Shown here: positions 13,001-28,000 of the stretch, piece by piece
How positions within the stretch are numbered: the first letter of the stretch is position 1
How the letters are laid out: each line of letters begins with the position of its first letter
From: Pseudaquabacterium inlustre
Lineage (GTDB): Bacteria; Pseudomonadota; Gammaproteobacteria; Burkholderiales; Burkholderiaceae_C
Assembly: GCF_038066595.1 (NCBI RefSeq)
Contig: NZ_JBBUTH010000010.1
Span: 434,001 to 498,000 of the forward strand
Length of the DNA stretch: 64,000 bases
Direction: 5' to 3'
Position numbers and translations under genes: made by a program
The notes under the pieces: generated by a model
What the model was told of the DNA's origin: nothing
Database searches by the model: none
The model's input: only the letters and a program-made list of their open reading frames with translations

Positions 13001-16000
13001 CGGCCTGGACGTGCTGCGCGTGCCGCTGCTCGATGCCGAGGGCCAGCCGGTCTACGACAGCGCCACCGGCGCGCCCAAGCTGCGCTCGGTGCAGACGGCC
13101 GACGACGTGCAACTGGTGCTGGATGGCAGCGGCCTGCGCTTCAACGTCACGCTGGGCGACAGCCTGCTGAAGTACATCTTCCCCGACGACCAGGACGGCA
13201 TCGTCGAGACGCTGGAATACAACCCGCTGAAGGACGCGGTGTCGATCCCGATCGACTTCGCCGCGGCCATTCCCGGCTTCGCGCTGAGCACCGGGCCCAA
13301 CGACACCATCGACCTGCGCTTCAACTACGTGATGGGCCTGGGCTTCGGCGTGTCCAAGGCCGACGGTTTCTTCCTCGACACCGGTGGCGTCACCGCCGGC
13401 GGGCAGGAACTGCAGCTGGACCTGTCGGCCACGGTGTCGGCGGGCGCGCAGCTCAACGCCCATGTCATCTTCCTGGATGGCCAGCTCAAGGACGTGGACG
13501 ACGGCCGGCCCAGCGGCCTGTACGGCCAGTTCACGGTCGACCTGACCGACAGCGGCGGCAACGGCCGCTACACGGTGTTCAAGCCCGCCTTCCTGGGCAA
13601 CCCGGTGGTCGAGACGCTGGGCATCACCGCCGAGCTCACCGCCGTGGCCGATGTGGACCTGGCGGCCAAGCTGAGCATGCCGTCCATCGACGTGGGTGGC
13701 GGCCACACCTTCGACTTCCCCAGCCTCACCACCACGCTGCGCTACGACCAGAGCTTCGTGAAGGCCACGCTGGGCACCGGCGGCAGCTCGTTCTCGTTCG
13801 GCGGCACGCCGCAGATCGTGTTCGAGGATGTGGCGCTGAACCTGGGCGAGTTCATCACCGGCTTCATGGCACCGATCGTCGAGCAGGTGCACAACATCAC
13901 CGAGCCGCTGGAGCCGCTGGCGGCCATGCTCACGGCCGAGATCCCGCTGCTCAAGCAGCTGGGTTCCAAGCAGACCTCGTTGCTCGACATCGCCGGCACC
14001 ATCCTGGGCCAGACCAAGTACGCCTCGGTGGTGAAGGCGGTGCGCGCCATCGTCGAGGTGATCAACCTGATCAAGGCGGTGGACGACTTCATCTCGGCCA
14101 ATCCGGGCGAGCCGCTGCTGATCCGCTTCGGCACCTTCGTGGTCGGCGGCGATGCACGCAACAAGGCCAACCCGGAAGCCGTGCCCTCCAGCACGCCCGA
14201 TACGCTGAATGTGAGCGGCCAGGTCAGCCAGGCGCAGGCCAAGACCGTGGTGGGCAAGGTGGGCACCACGCCGGGCTCGTGGCAGTTCCCGCTGCTGACC
14301 AGCCCGAAGGAGCTGTTCGGCCTGCTGATGGGCAAGGAGGTCACGCTCTTCAAGTACGACCTGCCGTCGCTGGACCTGCAGTTCATCTACCAGCAGGTGT
14401 TCCCGATCTTCCCGGGCCTGAACGCCAAGCTGGGCGGCGAGATCCGCGCCACCACGCACATCACCGTGGGCCTGAGCACGCGCGGCTTCCTCGAGTTCCA
14501 GAGCGGGGGCTACAAGCCGGCCGACATCCCGCTGATCTTCACGCACGGCTTCTTCCTCGACGACCATGGCCTCGAGGGCACGCGCAACGACGCGCCCGAG
14601 GCCACGCTGGTGGCCAAGATCACCGCCGGCGCCAGCGTGGGCATCGGTGGCCTGATCGAGGTGGGTGTCGAGGGCTACATCAAGGCGCAGGTCAACTTCG
14701 ACCTGGCCGACGACCCCAATGCCGGCACCGGCATCTACATCAACAACGATCCGAAGAAGGGCTACGCGATCGCGCCGGTCTACGACGGCAAGATCTACCT
14801 CGACGAGCTGCTCAACGACCCCGAGTGCATCTTCAACATCTACGGCGACATCTCGGTCGGCCTGGATGCGTACTTCTGGGTCGGTGTGGACCTGGGCTTC
14901 TTCGGCAAGATCACGATCTTCAGCGCGCGCAAGACCTTCTTCACCGCGGTGCTGTACGACTTCAGCTTCAGCTGCCCCGACGACGTGCCGGTGCTGGCCA
15001 CGCTGAGCAACGGCGTGCTGCACCTGGACATGACGCCGCAGACCAAGGGCGACGACATCACCGGCGAGCGCTTCCTGGTCACCGAGATCGCGCTGCCCAC
15101 CGGTGCGGGCGGCGCCAACGAGCGCTACATCCAGGTGGGTGCGCGCGGCGCCAAGAACTACTTCCGCCTGTCGGATGTCAGCCGCATCGTCTCGGACGGC
15201 ACGGTCTACGACGACGAGATCATCGTCGACGGCAGCATCGGCTCGGCGGTGGACGTGGTGCTGCACGGCGGCGCCGGCAACGACCGCATCCTGGTCAGCG
15301 CCGATGCCGGCAACCGGGTGCGGCAGCTGTACGGCGATGACGGCAACGACAGCCTGGTGGGCAGCGACCTGGCTGACCTGCTCGACGGTGGCGCCGGCAA
15401 CGACACGCTGCTGGGCCAGAAGGGCGACGACACCCTGGTGGGCGGCGGCGGCAACGACACGCTGGACGGCGGTGTGGGCAACGACACGCTGCGCGGCGGC
15501 GACGGTGACGACCGGCTGTATGGCAACGACGGCAACGACACCGTGCAGGGTGAGGCCGGTGATGACCTGGCCTACGGCGGCATCGGCAATGACCGGCTCG
15601 ACGGCGGCACCGGCATCGACCGCCTGTATGGCGAAGCCGGTGACGACCGCCTGATCGGCGGCGCCGGCAACGATGTGCTGGTGGGTGGCGCCGGCATCGA
15701 CCTGGTCAGCGGCGGCGCCGGTGCCGACCGCATCGTGTGGGCCGTGGGCGAGGGCGCCGACGGCTTCATCGAAGGCGATGCCGACGCCAGCGCCGGCATC
15801 GACACGCTGGCCGTCACCGCCAGCGGCGGCGCCGATGCGCTGACCGTCTCGGCCGTGGCCGCCAGCACCAGCGTCACCGATGCGGCCAGCGGCGAGCGCC
15901 TGGCCCGCGCGGCCAACGGCGTGCAGGTGCTGGTCAACGGCTTGTCGCTGCTGGGCACCGGCATCGAGCGCATCGAGGTCGACGCTGGCGCGGGCGCCGA

Positions 16001-19000
16001 TGCCGTGACGGTGAACGACCTGAAGGGCACGCTGGTGGCCAGCGTGCAGATCGACGCCGGCGTGGCCAGCGGCAGCACGCGGGTCGAGCAGGTGGTGACG
16101 CAGGAAGTCACCGATGCCAACGGCGTGGTCAGCGTGGTGCCGGTGATGAAGCCGGCCACCGATGCCAATGGCAGCCTGCGCATCGCCGCCGGCAGCATCA
16201 GCGGCAACGAGGACCGCGGCGCCCGCACCGAGCAGGCCACGCTGCTGACCCTGAGCGGCGAGGTGGTGGCCGGCAACCGCTGGCAGGTGGCGCTGGACGG
16301 CACGGTGTTCGCGGTGGACGCCGGCACGCGCAGCAACACCACGCTGGCCGAGCTGGCCACGGCCCTGGCCGCGCGCATCAACACCGATGCGCGCTTCCAT
16401 GCCGAGGCCGATGGCGCCAGCCTCACCGTCACTGCCGCGGGCGGCGGGCGCAGCTTCTTCGTCACCGACACCACGGTGTTCGAGAGCGCCGCTGCCGACA
16501 GCGACGAGTCGGGCAAGGCGCAGATCCAGCGCAGCCCGCTGGAGGTGTTCCAGCAGTTCTGGCAGGGCACGGCCACCGCCACGCTGACCGGCGCGGCGCC
16601 GGCCGATGTGCCGTCCACCTGGCGCATCAGCATCGGCGATACCGATTTCGAGGTGCAGGCCGCCGCCGGCGCCAGCCTGGACAGCATCGCCACCGCGCTG
16701 CGCAGCCGCATCAATGCCGATGCGCGCTACGAGGCCGCGGGCAGCGGCGCTGTGGTGACGGTGCGCGTGGTGGACGCTGCGGCCGGCCCCTTCGCGCTGG
16801 CGCTGACCAAGGGCTACGAGGTGCCGTCCACCACCACGGTGGAGGTGCCCAACGTGGGCAGCGACGGGGCCGACGACCGCATCACGCTGTACGGCGGCCA
16901 GTCCACGGTGATCGGCGACCATGCGGCCGATGGTGATGCGTTCACGCTGTCCAGCAGCAACGGCGATGTGAGCGTGCAGCAGACCGGCGGCCCGCAGTTC
17001 ACGCTGCTCAACACCACGCGCAGCACGCGCAGCCTGGCGCTCAACGGCAATGAGCCGCAGTTCGGCACGGCCGACCGGCTGACCATCCTGGCCGGCGCCG
17101 GCAACGACACGCTCAACGCCAGCGCGCTGCGCGAGGACCTGCTGGCGCTGCAGCTGCAGGGCGAGGCGGGCGACGACACCCTCACCGGCTCCGACTATGC
17201 CGACGTGATCGATGGCGGCCAGGGCAACGACACGCTGACCGGCGGCGCGGGCGTCGACCTGTTCTTCGACGCCGGCGGCACCGACACGCTGCGCGAAACG
17301 TTCGACCGCGACCAGTCGCTGTTCGGCAACCTGTACGTCAACGGCACCGTCACCGGCAACAGCGGCGGCACGTTCTTCCGCCCCGACCACGCCGCCGAAC
17401 AGGCCGCCAACCTGGCGGCGCAGGCGCAGGACGGCTCGCTGACGCTGCGTGACGGGCGCCTGAACGCGCAGGCGCCGGTGGTCAGCGTGGCGGCGCCGGC
17501 CGGTGCGGGCGTCACGGTGGTGCAGCAGCCGGTGGTGGGCAGCAATGGCCAGTTCCAGCAGCTGGGCCTGGCCTTCAGTGGCGCCCGCGTGCAGGCCGGC
17601 CAGGTGTGGGCCGTCACCGTCTCCAGCCTGGATGCCGCGGGCCAGCGCTTCAGCGCCACCTACAGCTACACCGCCGGCAGCAACGGCGATGCCTTGAGCA
17701 TGGCGCAGGTGCTGCTGGCCCTGGCGGGGCTGATCAACGCCGACACGCGCTCGGAACTCACCGCCGAGGACGCCGGCCCCGAGCCCATCCTCTACGGCAT
17801 CACCGACCAGGGCGACCGCTACGCCAGCGGCGCCGAGGTGGAAAGCCTGGTCGATGCGCGCAACGGGCAGGAGATCTTCGAGCAGGCCGTGCTGCTGGGT
17901 GGCGACAGCGACAACATCCTGGCCGTCAACGACACCGACGGCCTGATCACCGTGGCCGGCGTGCAGCGCACGGTGAGCGACTGGCGCGGCGCCGTCACGC
18001 TGGACAACGGCACCGGCACCGGCACCGAGCTGTACCTGGTGGCGCTGAAGGGCACGCAGGCGCGCTACACCATCGCCGACAGTGGTGGCACGGCAGGCTG
18101 GGACGACGTGGTGGTGCTGGGCACGGCCGGGCGCGACCAGTTCACGCTGGACGCCAGCAACAGCGTGGGCCAGGTGTTCTCGGGCAGCCTGGTCGACCCC
18201 AGCTTCCCGTACCGGCTGAGTGCCACGTCCTCGTCCATCCTGCCGCGGCCCAGCCAGGCGGCCGACATCTACACCACGGTCACCATCACCGGTGCGGGCG
18301 CGCTGGCCGGCGATGCACGGCTGGTGCTCGACCGCGTGGACGTGACCGCCAGCCGACTGAGCGTTGCCGGCAGCACGGCCAGCTTCCGCATCACCGCCGA
18401 CGATGCCGCCACCGGCCAGGTGACGGCCGGCCGCAGCTATGCCGTGGTGCTGGGCGGCATCACCTATGCCTACACCGCCGTGGCCGGCGACACCGATGCC
18501 ATCGTCGCCGCGCAACTGGTGGCCCTGGTGCGCGGCCCGGGCAGCGCCGGCGAGGCCCTGAGCTTCCAGAACGCCGAGCGCCTGACCGTGCGCACCGGCG
18601 CCGGCGACGACACCGTCACCGCGCGCGACACGGCGGTGCAGACCATCGTCGAGACCGGCTCGGGCAACGACAGCGTCACCATCGGCATGGTCGAGCAGGT
18701 GCCCGACCGCGGCAACGGCACCATCGACAACCCGGCCGGCGTGCCGGTGGTCGACCTCAACCACCTGAGCAACGGCGTCTCGGCAGCGGCGTACTTCTAC
18801 GGCGGCGCGGGTGACGACTACTTCCAGGTCGACCACAACGCCGCCGCGCTGTCGCTGTTCGGCGAGGCCGACGACGACACCTTCGTCGTCAACACCTTCC
18901 TGGTGCTGAACCAGAACCCCGACGACCCCGGCTCGATCACCAACCTGGCGCGGCTGTTCGGTGGCGGTGGCAGCAACCGTTACCAGTACCTGCAGAACGC

Positions 19001-22000
19001 GCCGGTGCAGATCTACGGCGGCACCGGCGTGGACACGCTGGTGGTCAACGGCACGGCGGTGGGCGACAACTTCATCATCACCGACCGCTTCGTGGCCGGG
19101 GCCGGCCGCATCGTGGCCTTCACCGGCATCGAGAAGCTCGAGGTCAACGGCGCCGCCGGCGAGGACAGCATCTACGTGCTGTCCTCGCCCGCGTCGCTGA
19201 TGGTCACGGTGCGCGGTGGCACCGGCAACGACACCATCCACCTGGCCGGCGACCACCCGGTGCTGTTCAACGATCCGCCGGCCTACAGCTACCAGCCACC
19301 GGCCATCCGCGTGCAGGACCCGCCGTCCATCGTCTACAGCAGCGTCAGCTTCGATCCCTGGCGCCAGTACTTCAGCATCGGCTGGTGGGGCGACCGCTCG
19401 CTGTGGAACTTCGTGCACGTGTTCGGCAACCAGGGCGTGGTGGATGCCTATGTGCGCGCCCTGGTCACGTTGGAGGTCAACAGCTGGTTCCGCAGCCTGA
19501 AGCAGACCTACCGCTACGTCGACATCAAGTACAGCGACCCGACCTATGGCAGCGGCCTGGACGGCATCCTGAACTACGCCACCGCCACCTCGCGCTGGTC
19601 CTTCGGCTGGGGCCACTGGTGGCGCTGGGATCCGTGGATCGGCTACTCCTTCGACATGCCCCGCATGTCCATCGAGGTGGGCTCCGAGGTCTGGCCCGAG
19701 CCGCGCCTGGTCACGCCGCCCAAGGTGACGGTGGACCCGTCCGCGTTCGCGCTGAAGCTGCCGGCGGTCAATGACCTGAAGGGCGTGCGTGGCCGGCTGA
19801 TCATCGACGGCGGCGAGGACACGCAGACCAACCTCGACCGCGTGCTGGTGCATGACCAGGGCGCCGGCACCGACCTGATCGGCACGCTGCTCAACGTGGA
19901 CGAGAGCAAGACCGACTCGGCCGGCAGCACCGTGGTCACCACCTACCTGAACCTGCGTGGCCTGGGCCTGGGCAGCGGCACGGTCAACGGCACGGCCTAC
20001 GATGGCGTGCTGTTCCAGAACATCGAGGCCTTCGATCTGCTGCTGGGCGCCGGCAACGACCAGGTGACGATCAGCGCCAGCCCGATCGCCGGCAAGACCG
20101 TCACCACGCGCGTGTCGCTGGGCGCCGGCGACGACCGCGTCACCATCACCGCGCTGCCCGGCCCCACCACGGTGATGGGCGGTGCCGGCTCCGACACCGT
20201 GACGGTGAATGCCGACCAGGGCACGGCCGGCCTGATCGCCAGCCAGCTCACCGTGCTGGGCAACGACGAGCTCTTCGAGCAGTCGCAGGCCATCACCTAC
20301 GACGCTGCCTTCCACGATCCCATCATCGCCGCGGCGCCCAGCGTGGTGATCAACAGTGCCGGCGGCACGCAGGCCAACCCGGCGCCGCAGAGTAACGCGC
20401 CGATCCTGTCGGCCAGCCGCACGGCCTTCGTCACGGTGCTGGGCAGCCTGAGCGGCGTGAGCACCAGCACCAACATCCTGGCGCTGGCGACTCCGGTGGA
20501 TGTGTACTGGCAGCAGGCCACGGTGACGCTGAGCGGCAGCGCGCAGGGCGAGCGCTGGGCGCTGCTGCTCGATGGCGTGGACATCGGCTACACCGCCAAC
20601 AATGCCGACACGCTGGACAGCGTGGCCGCCGCGCTGGCCACGCGGGCCGATGCCAGCGTGTACGCGGTGGCGGCGGCCAGTGGCGGCCGCATCAGCATCA
20701 CCCGGCGCGATGGCCGCGCCTTCACCGCCTCGGTGCTGCGCGGCTACGACAGCGCGGCCACGGTCAGCGGCGATCCGATGATGGATTTCCGTCAGTTCCA
20801 GTTGAGCGGCACGGTGGTGGCCGGCGCGGCCTGGCGCATCAGCTTCAACGGCAGCACCTACAGCCACACGGCCACGTCCAGCGACACGCTGCAGACCATT
20901 GCCGCGGCCCTGCGCGACCAGATCGGCGCCAACGCCCGCGTCAACCGCTACCTGGACGTGTACAGCGTGGCGCTCGACCCGGTCAGCGGCCTGCCGGCCG
21001 AGGACGTGATCCAGCGCCGCGGCGAGCCGGCCACCGGCTACCAGGAAACCGGCTTCCAGCTGCGCGGCCGCGCGATGACCGATGCCAGCGGCCGCGCGCT
21101 GTACGAGGACGCGCTGGGCAACCGCGTCACCACCAACACCGGCAAGCCGCTGTTCGTCATCGACCAGGCCGGCGGCTCGGCGCTGTTCCTGGACAGCCAA
21201 GGCCGCCTGACCACGCGCGACACCGGCCACCAGGCCGTGGCCGTGGTGCAGGGTAACGGCCTGCCGATGCCGCTGTACCGCAACAGCAGCGGCCAGATCA
21301 GCAACTGGGCCGAGGGCAGCCTGATCACCCAGGTGAGCGTGCTGGCCCCGGCCAGCGGCCAGACGCAGGCGCTCTACATCGACGGCAACGGCCACCGTGC
21401 CGTGGCCGTGCCGCTGGCCACCACCGGCACGCAGCTCACCGGCGTGCAGCTGTGGGGCTACTACCGCTACCCGGACGGCACCATCAGCACCACGGCCATC
21501 CGCGCCGGCTACACGCTGGTGGTGGACTTCAACCACCCGCAGGCGGTGCCGCTGTACCTGCGGGTCAACAGCGTGGGGCAGCTGGAGCTCAACACCGAGC
21601 GCATCGCCGGCGAGGTGTTCCGTGCGGGCGATGCCGGCACGGCCGTGGCCTACCAGAGCTTCCTCGACACGCACAAGGACTACCGCGCCGGCACGCCGCT
21701 GTACAAGCACCGCAACCTGGCCGGTGAGTGGGTGGTGACCGATGACCCCTTCGCCGGCGTGCGGCCGGCGGTGATGAGCCTGAGCGACCTGAACCTGGTG
21801 ACCTGGTTCTTCGGGCGTGACAACTGGCTGTTCGTGCACCCCGACGGCCTGGTGAGCATCGTCTATGAGCCCGGCTCGATCTACCTGGGCTTTGGCAGCC
21901 GCCCGGTGCCGGTGAGCATCTACCTCGATGCCAACGGCAACCCGACCACCGTGGCCTCCTCCGACCCGGCGCGCCAGACCGGCCGCGTGGGCTTCCAGCG

Positions 22001-25000
22001 CACCGACGGGGCGGGCAACCCGCTGTACATCTCGGCCAGCGGCGTGGCGCAGACCGGCAGCGGCGTGCGACAGGCCATCGTGTTCGCCGACGACCCGGTC
22101 TACCTCGACGACGAGGGCGTGCGCACGCTGGAGGCCAGCGGCCACCGCGAGGCCATCGTGTCCGGCGGCGGCACGCTCTACCGCGACGCCAACGGCTTCG
22201 CCACCACCAACCTGGCCAATGCCTCGGTGGTGGTGACGCGCCAGGCCCCGGCCGGTACCGCGCTGGTACCGCTGTACCTGAACGAGCTGGGCCAGGCCAC
22301 CACCGCGCGCACCGTCAACCGCCTGTATGCCGCCACCAGCAGCAATGGCGCACCGCTGGTCTACTACGACAGCAATGGCCTGGAGGTGCTGGCACGCAAC
22401 ACCACGCCGGTGGCGCGCGTGGCCGACCACGGCACGGCGGCCGGCACCGCGCTGTATGCCACGGCCACCAACACGCCGGCCACGCTGACCGTCTACCGCC
22501 AGCAGCTGGCCGTGGGCACGCGGCCCTTCCAGCTGCAGCGCACCGTGGCCGATGCCGGCACCGACGCGCTGGTCGTCAACACCGTCAACGGCGCGGCCAC
22601 GCTGAGCCTGACCGCCACCACGTTGACCGGGCTGAACCAGGGCGCCATCGCCTACGCGGCCCTGGAGCAGATCACGCTGAACACCGGTGCGCAGGCCGAC
22701 GTCATCACCGTGCGCAGCACGCTGGCCAGCACCACGGTCGATGTCAACACCGACGGTGGCGCCGACACCGTGACGGTGGAAACCATCGCCAGCCGCACCC
22801 GCGTGGCCACCGGCAGCGGCAGTGATGCGGTGCGCGTGGGCACGGCCACCGTGCCGTTCACCGACAACCAGGGCACCGTCACCGGCATCACCGCGCTGCT
22901 GCAGGTGGACGGCGGCACCGGCAGCGGCGACAGCCTGAGCCTGGACGCCGCGGGCGACCGCGTGGCGCAGACCCTCACGGTCACCCAGGCCACGGTGGCC
23001 GGCCTCAGCACGGTGGCCATCGAGTACCAGGGCCTCGAGCAGCTGAACATCGGCCTGGGTCAGGCCGACAACACGGTGCGGGTGCTGTCCACCCACGCGG
23101 CCACACCGGTCAGCATCACCAGCCGCCAGGGCAACGATGCCTTCAGCGTCGGGCAGGGCCGGCAGCTGGCCGAGATCCGCAGCCGCGTGACCCTCGCCGC
23201 CGGCACGGGCAACGACACCCTCACGCTGGACGACGGTGCGGCCACGCAGGCGCACAGCAGCGCGCTGGGGGCCAGCGTGGTCAGCGGCCTGGGCATGGCC
23301 GGCGCAGGCATCACCTACGGCCAGTTCGAGACGCTGAACCTGACGCTGGGCACGCAGGCTGACCGGCTGTTCATCGGCAGCACCCATGCCGGCGTCACCC
23401 GGGTGGACGCCGGCGCCGGCGACGACGTGCTCAGCGTCGACACGCTCGCCGGCCTCACCACGCTGCAGGGCGGCCTGGGCAACGACCAGTTCAACATCGG
23501 CTTCAAGGCCGACGGCCTGACGCAGACCCACCGCAACGGCATCGGCGCCTTGCTCACGCTGCAGGGTCAGGACGGCAGCGACGAGTACCGCGTGGCCCTG
23601 GCCGGCAGCGGCAGCTCGGTGATCGACGTGGACGACGCGGCGCCCAACCCGGCCAGCGGCGTCGACGCGCTGAAGGTCTACGGCACCGACCGCGCCGACA
23701 CCCTGTTCTTCCGCAAGAACGCCGTGATGGCCATCGGCAGCGACGGCCGCACCGTCACCGAACGCCTGAACTACGCGGCCACGCTGAGCGGGGGCCTCAC
23801 CGTGTACGGGCGCGACGGCGACGACAGCTTCGTTCTCGACGACAACAGCCTGGTCACCACCCTCTACGGCGAGGCCGGCAACGACAGCTTCCAGATCGGC
23901 CAGCTGTTCCAGTCGCCGCGCGATGCCAGCGCCGGCCTGGCGGTGGGCGACTTCATCGACACCACGCCCACCACGCAGGGCTACCTCAGCAACGGCATCA
24001 GTGTGGCCAGCACGCTGTACGGTGGCACCGGTGACGACAGCTTCGTCGTCTATCACAACCTGCGCGACCTGACCCTCAGCGGCGACGAGGACGACGACAC
24101 CTTCCTGGTGCGCGCCTTCGTGCGCGTGGACCCCAACGATCCCAACGCGCCGTTCACGCGCATCAACGGCGGCCTGGGCGCCGACACCGTGCGCTACACG
24201 GTGAACGCGCCGGTGACCGTGGAAGGCGGCGACGGTTTCGACCAGATCACCGTGCTGGGCACCGAGTTCGGCGACGACTTCGTGGTCACCGATCATGGCG
24301 TCTACGGCGCCGGCGTGTATGCGCGCTATGCCGGGGTCGAGAAGGTGGTGGTCGATGCGCTGGAGGGCAACGACCGCTTCACCATCGCCAGCACCAGTGC
24401 CGACGTGCAGCTCACGCTGCTGGGCGGTCTGGGCAGCGACAGCTTCGACGTGGGTGGCAGCGCCGACGGTGCCAACGTGGCCGTGGTGGCCAACGACGGC
24501 CGCGGCCAGAGCGGCCTGGTGGGCATGGACGCCGGCACGACGCCGGTGCCGGATGTGTCGGTCAATGTCTACGACGGCGACACCGCGGGCGTGATGGTCA
24601 GCCCGGTGGCCCAGCTGCTGCGCGTGTTCGAGGACAGCGCCCATGCCTACACCGGCCTGGTGCTGGCCACCTACACCGTGGTGCTGACGCGGCCGCCGGA
24701 AGACACGGTGTACGTCACCGCCGTGCCGCCCGCCGTGCGCGAGGCCGAGGCGCGCGCCGGCGGCCAGGGCCTGGCGCTGCAGCTGGCCGATCCCAATGGC
24801 GTGAACGGCCTGACCACCCCCAACACCCAGGGCGTGACCCTGGTGTTCGACCGCACCAACTGGTTCCGGCCGCAGACCGTGACCGTCAGCGCCGCACAGG
24901 ACACGCTGCCCGAGGGCCTGCGCACGCTGACCATCCAGCACCAGGTGCGCCAGGGCGCGGCGGGCAACGACGGCGGCGCCTATGACGGCGTCAACGTGGC

Positions 25001-28000
25001 CGGCGTGGCGGTGCAGCTGGTGGACGACGACACCCCGTCGGTGCTGGTGGCCGGTCCGGCCGACGGCCTGGTGGCGGTGGAAGGCGGCGCAGCCGGCACC
25101 TACCAGGTGGTGCTCACGCGCGCACCCGTCGGCACGGTGACGGTCAGCGCGCTGCAGCTGGGCGATCAGCAGCTGAGCCTCGGCGGCGCGCCGCTGCAGT
25201 TCGATGCCGGCAACTGGTTCCTGCCGCAGACGGTGACCGTCAGCGCGGCGGACGACAGCGCCATCGAGGGCCAGCACTTCGCCCGCATCGTGCACGCCGT
25301 GACGGCCGACACGCAGGCCGCCTTCCTGGCCACCACCGCGGCCGATGTGCTGGCCAACCTGCGTGCCCAGGTGCTGGCCGACCTGGCCGGCAACTTCACG
25401 GTGGACGACAGCACGCCGGGCCAGCTGGTCATCGCCCGCCAGGCCGGCGACACCCGCGCCTTCAGCGCCAGCGCGCTGGCCGGCGTCGCGCTGGACAGCC
25501 GCGCCAGCCTCACCGCACCGCTGGTGCTGCGCCTGGGCGCGGCGGTTGCCAGCGGCCAGCGCTTCGCGTTCACGCTCGATGGCCTGTCCCACGGCCTGAC
25601 GCTGGGTGCCACCAACGACCGTGTGGCCGCCGGCCTGCAGGTGGCCGCGCTCGACGCCACGCTCTACGACAACGACACGCAGCAGGTCATCGTCACCCAG
25701 CCCGGGGGCAGCACCGACGTGGTGGAACCCACCGATTCGGCCGTGCTGGGCAGCGGCAGCGTGCTGGGTGTGGCGGCCAACGGCGCGCTGCTGCGCCTGC
25801 ATGCCAGCACCGACATCACCAGCGTCACGCTGCGCGCCACCAGTGCCGGCGACACCCTGCCGCTGGGCCGCACCACCGTCACCGACCTGAACACCGCCCA
25901 CGCGCAGGTGGCCTTCAGCGGCAGCGTGAGCGCCAACGAGACCTGGACCCTCACCGTCGTCTGCGGCACGGGGGCCGGCGCGGTGACGTACAGCTTCAGC
26001 GTCGTCACCGGGGCCGATACCCGCCTGATCGCGCTGGCCGATGCGCTGGCCGCCCAGGTGGGCACGGCCCTGGGCGCAGCCGCCGCCACGGCGGCCGAAG
26101 TCACCCAGCTCACCGGTCAGTTCGGCACACCGGTGGTGGTGGGCAATGGCAGCAACCACAGCCGCCTGGATGCGCAGTCGCTCGACTTCGCGCAGTGGTC
26201 GCGCGCCCGCGATGCCGACTTCTTCGATGCCGATGCGGCGGCCTACCCCGTCGTCACGCCGCACCTGAGCGTGCGCGCCAGCGGCAGCGACGAGATCGAC
26301 TTCTACAGTTTCACCGTCACCGACAAGATGCTGACCGACGGCGGCGGATCTGTGCACGTCACCTTCGACATCGACCACGGCTACGAGCGTGGCGACAAGG
26401 TGCTGTGGCGCTCGCAGCTTCAGCTGCTGGACCGCGACGGCCGCGCCATCGCCACCGGCCAGGGCAGCGCCAACCCGGCACTCAGCGGCGGTGGCGGCAG
26501 CACCACCTGGTACGACGACTACCTGGAGGCCGACATCGGCACGGCCGGCACGTACACGGTGTCGGTGCGCAACAAGCTGCCCTGGCTGAACCGCGGCTCC
26601 TACGGCGTGCCCAAGGGCGCCGATTACACGCTGCAGGTGTCGCTGCAGCAGCGCACGGCCAGCGATTTCCTGCTCGCCGCGTCGACCACCTCCGAGACCG
26701 TCCAGGCCTCGGCTGGCGGCCAGAGCCTGGACAACGCGGCGCAGTGGTTCACCTACAGCAACCCCGAGGTGGGCAATGCCGGCGCCGTGGCCACCGGCAT
26801 GCCCACGGTGGATGCGCGCACGCCCTACACCCTGGTCAAGGGCACCGGGGATGGCCGCTTCGACACCTACACCATCACGGTGGCGCAGGACATGCTCGAG
26901 CGCGACGGCCTGGGCAGTGTGGCCGCCACCACCACCGAGACCCCTCGCACCTACTACACCAGCGCCCGCCTGGCGCTCACCGGCCGCGTGGTGGCCGGCG
27001 ATGTGTGGGCGCTGACCATCGGTGGCCGCGAGTACCGCTACACCGTGCAGAACGGGCAGAACACCCTGTCCCAGGTGGCCGCCGGCCTGCAGGCGCTGGT
27101 GGACGACGCGCGTGCCACGGTGCCCTTCAGCTACACCGTGGCGGCCAACGCGCTGGCCGGCACCTCGCTGGCTGCCGGCGAGCTGCTGATCCGGGATGCC
27201 AACGGCTTCTGGTTCGACCTGCAGCAGCCGGTGGTCACGGCGTCCACGGTGCTGAAGTCGGGCGTGGTCTCGGCCAGCAGCGGCAGCGTCACGTTCAGCA
27301 GCGTGGCGCTCGATCTGTCGCGCACCAGCGCCAGCGCGCAGGCGGGCGAGGACTGGTCGCTGGTGCTGGGTGGTCTGACCGCCAGCTACCGCACAGTCGC
27401 TGGCGACAGCCTGTCGACCATCGCCACCGAGCTGGCCCGGGCCATCCGCCAGCTGGGCAACGGCAGCGTGTACAGCGCCACGGCCACCGGCAGCCGCATC
27501 GAGGTCTCGGCCGGTGCCGGCTTCGATGTGCAGTTCCAGCGCAGCGGCAGCAACCGCGATGGCAGCCTGACACTGACGGGCGTGCCGGCCGGCAGCAGCA
27601 ATGCGCGCTGGAGCGCGGCCACGGTCGATTTCAGCGGCACGCCGCAGCGCGGCGAGCAGTGGTCGGTGACGGTCAACGGCACCCCCTACAGCCACACCGC
27701 GCTGCGCACCGACAGCGTGGCGACCGTGGTGGCCGATCTGGTCGGCAAGATCAATGCCGACACCGCCACGCACCATGTGCAGGCCGCGGTGGACGCGCAG
27801 GACACCAGCCTGCTGCGCCTGACCGTCCAGGGCAGTGGCGACAGCCAGCTGCGCGCGCGCGCCTTCACGCTTTCGGTGGGCGTGGCCCAGGCGCCTTCCA
27901 CCGGCGCCAACAGCCCCGGCAGCATCGCCACCGACACCGGCGTGGCCGCTGCTGCCACCACGCTGCAGGGCACGGTGACAGAAGGCGAGGCGTGGCAGAT

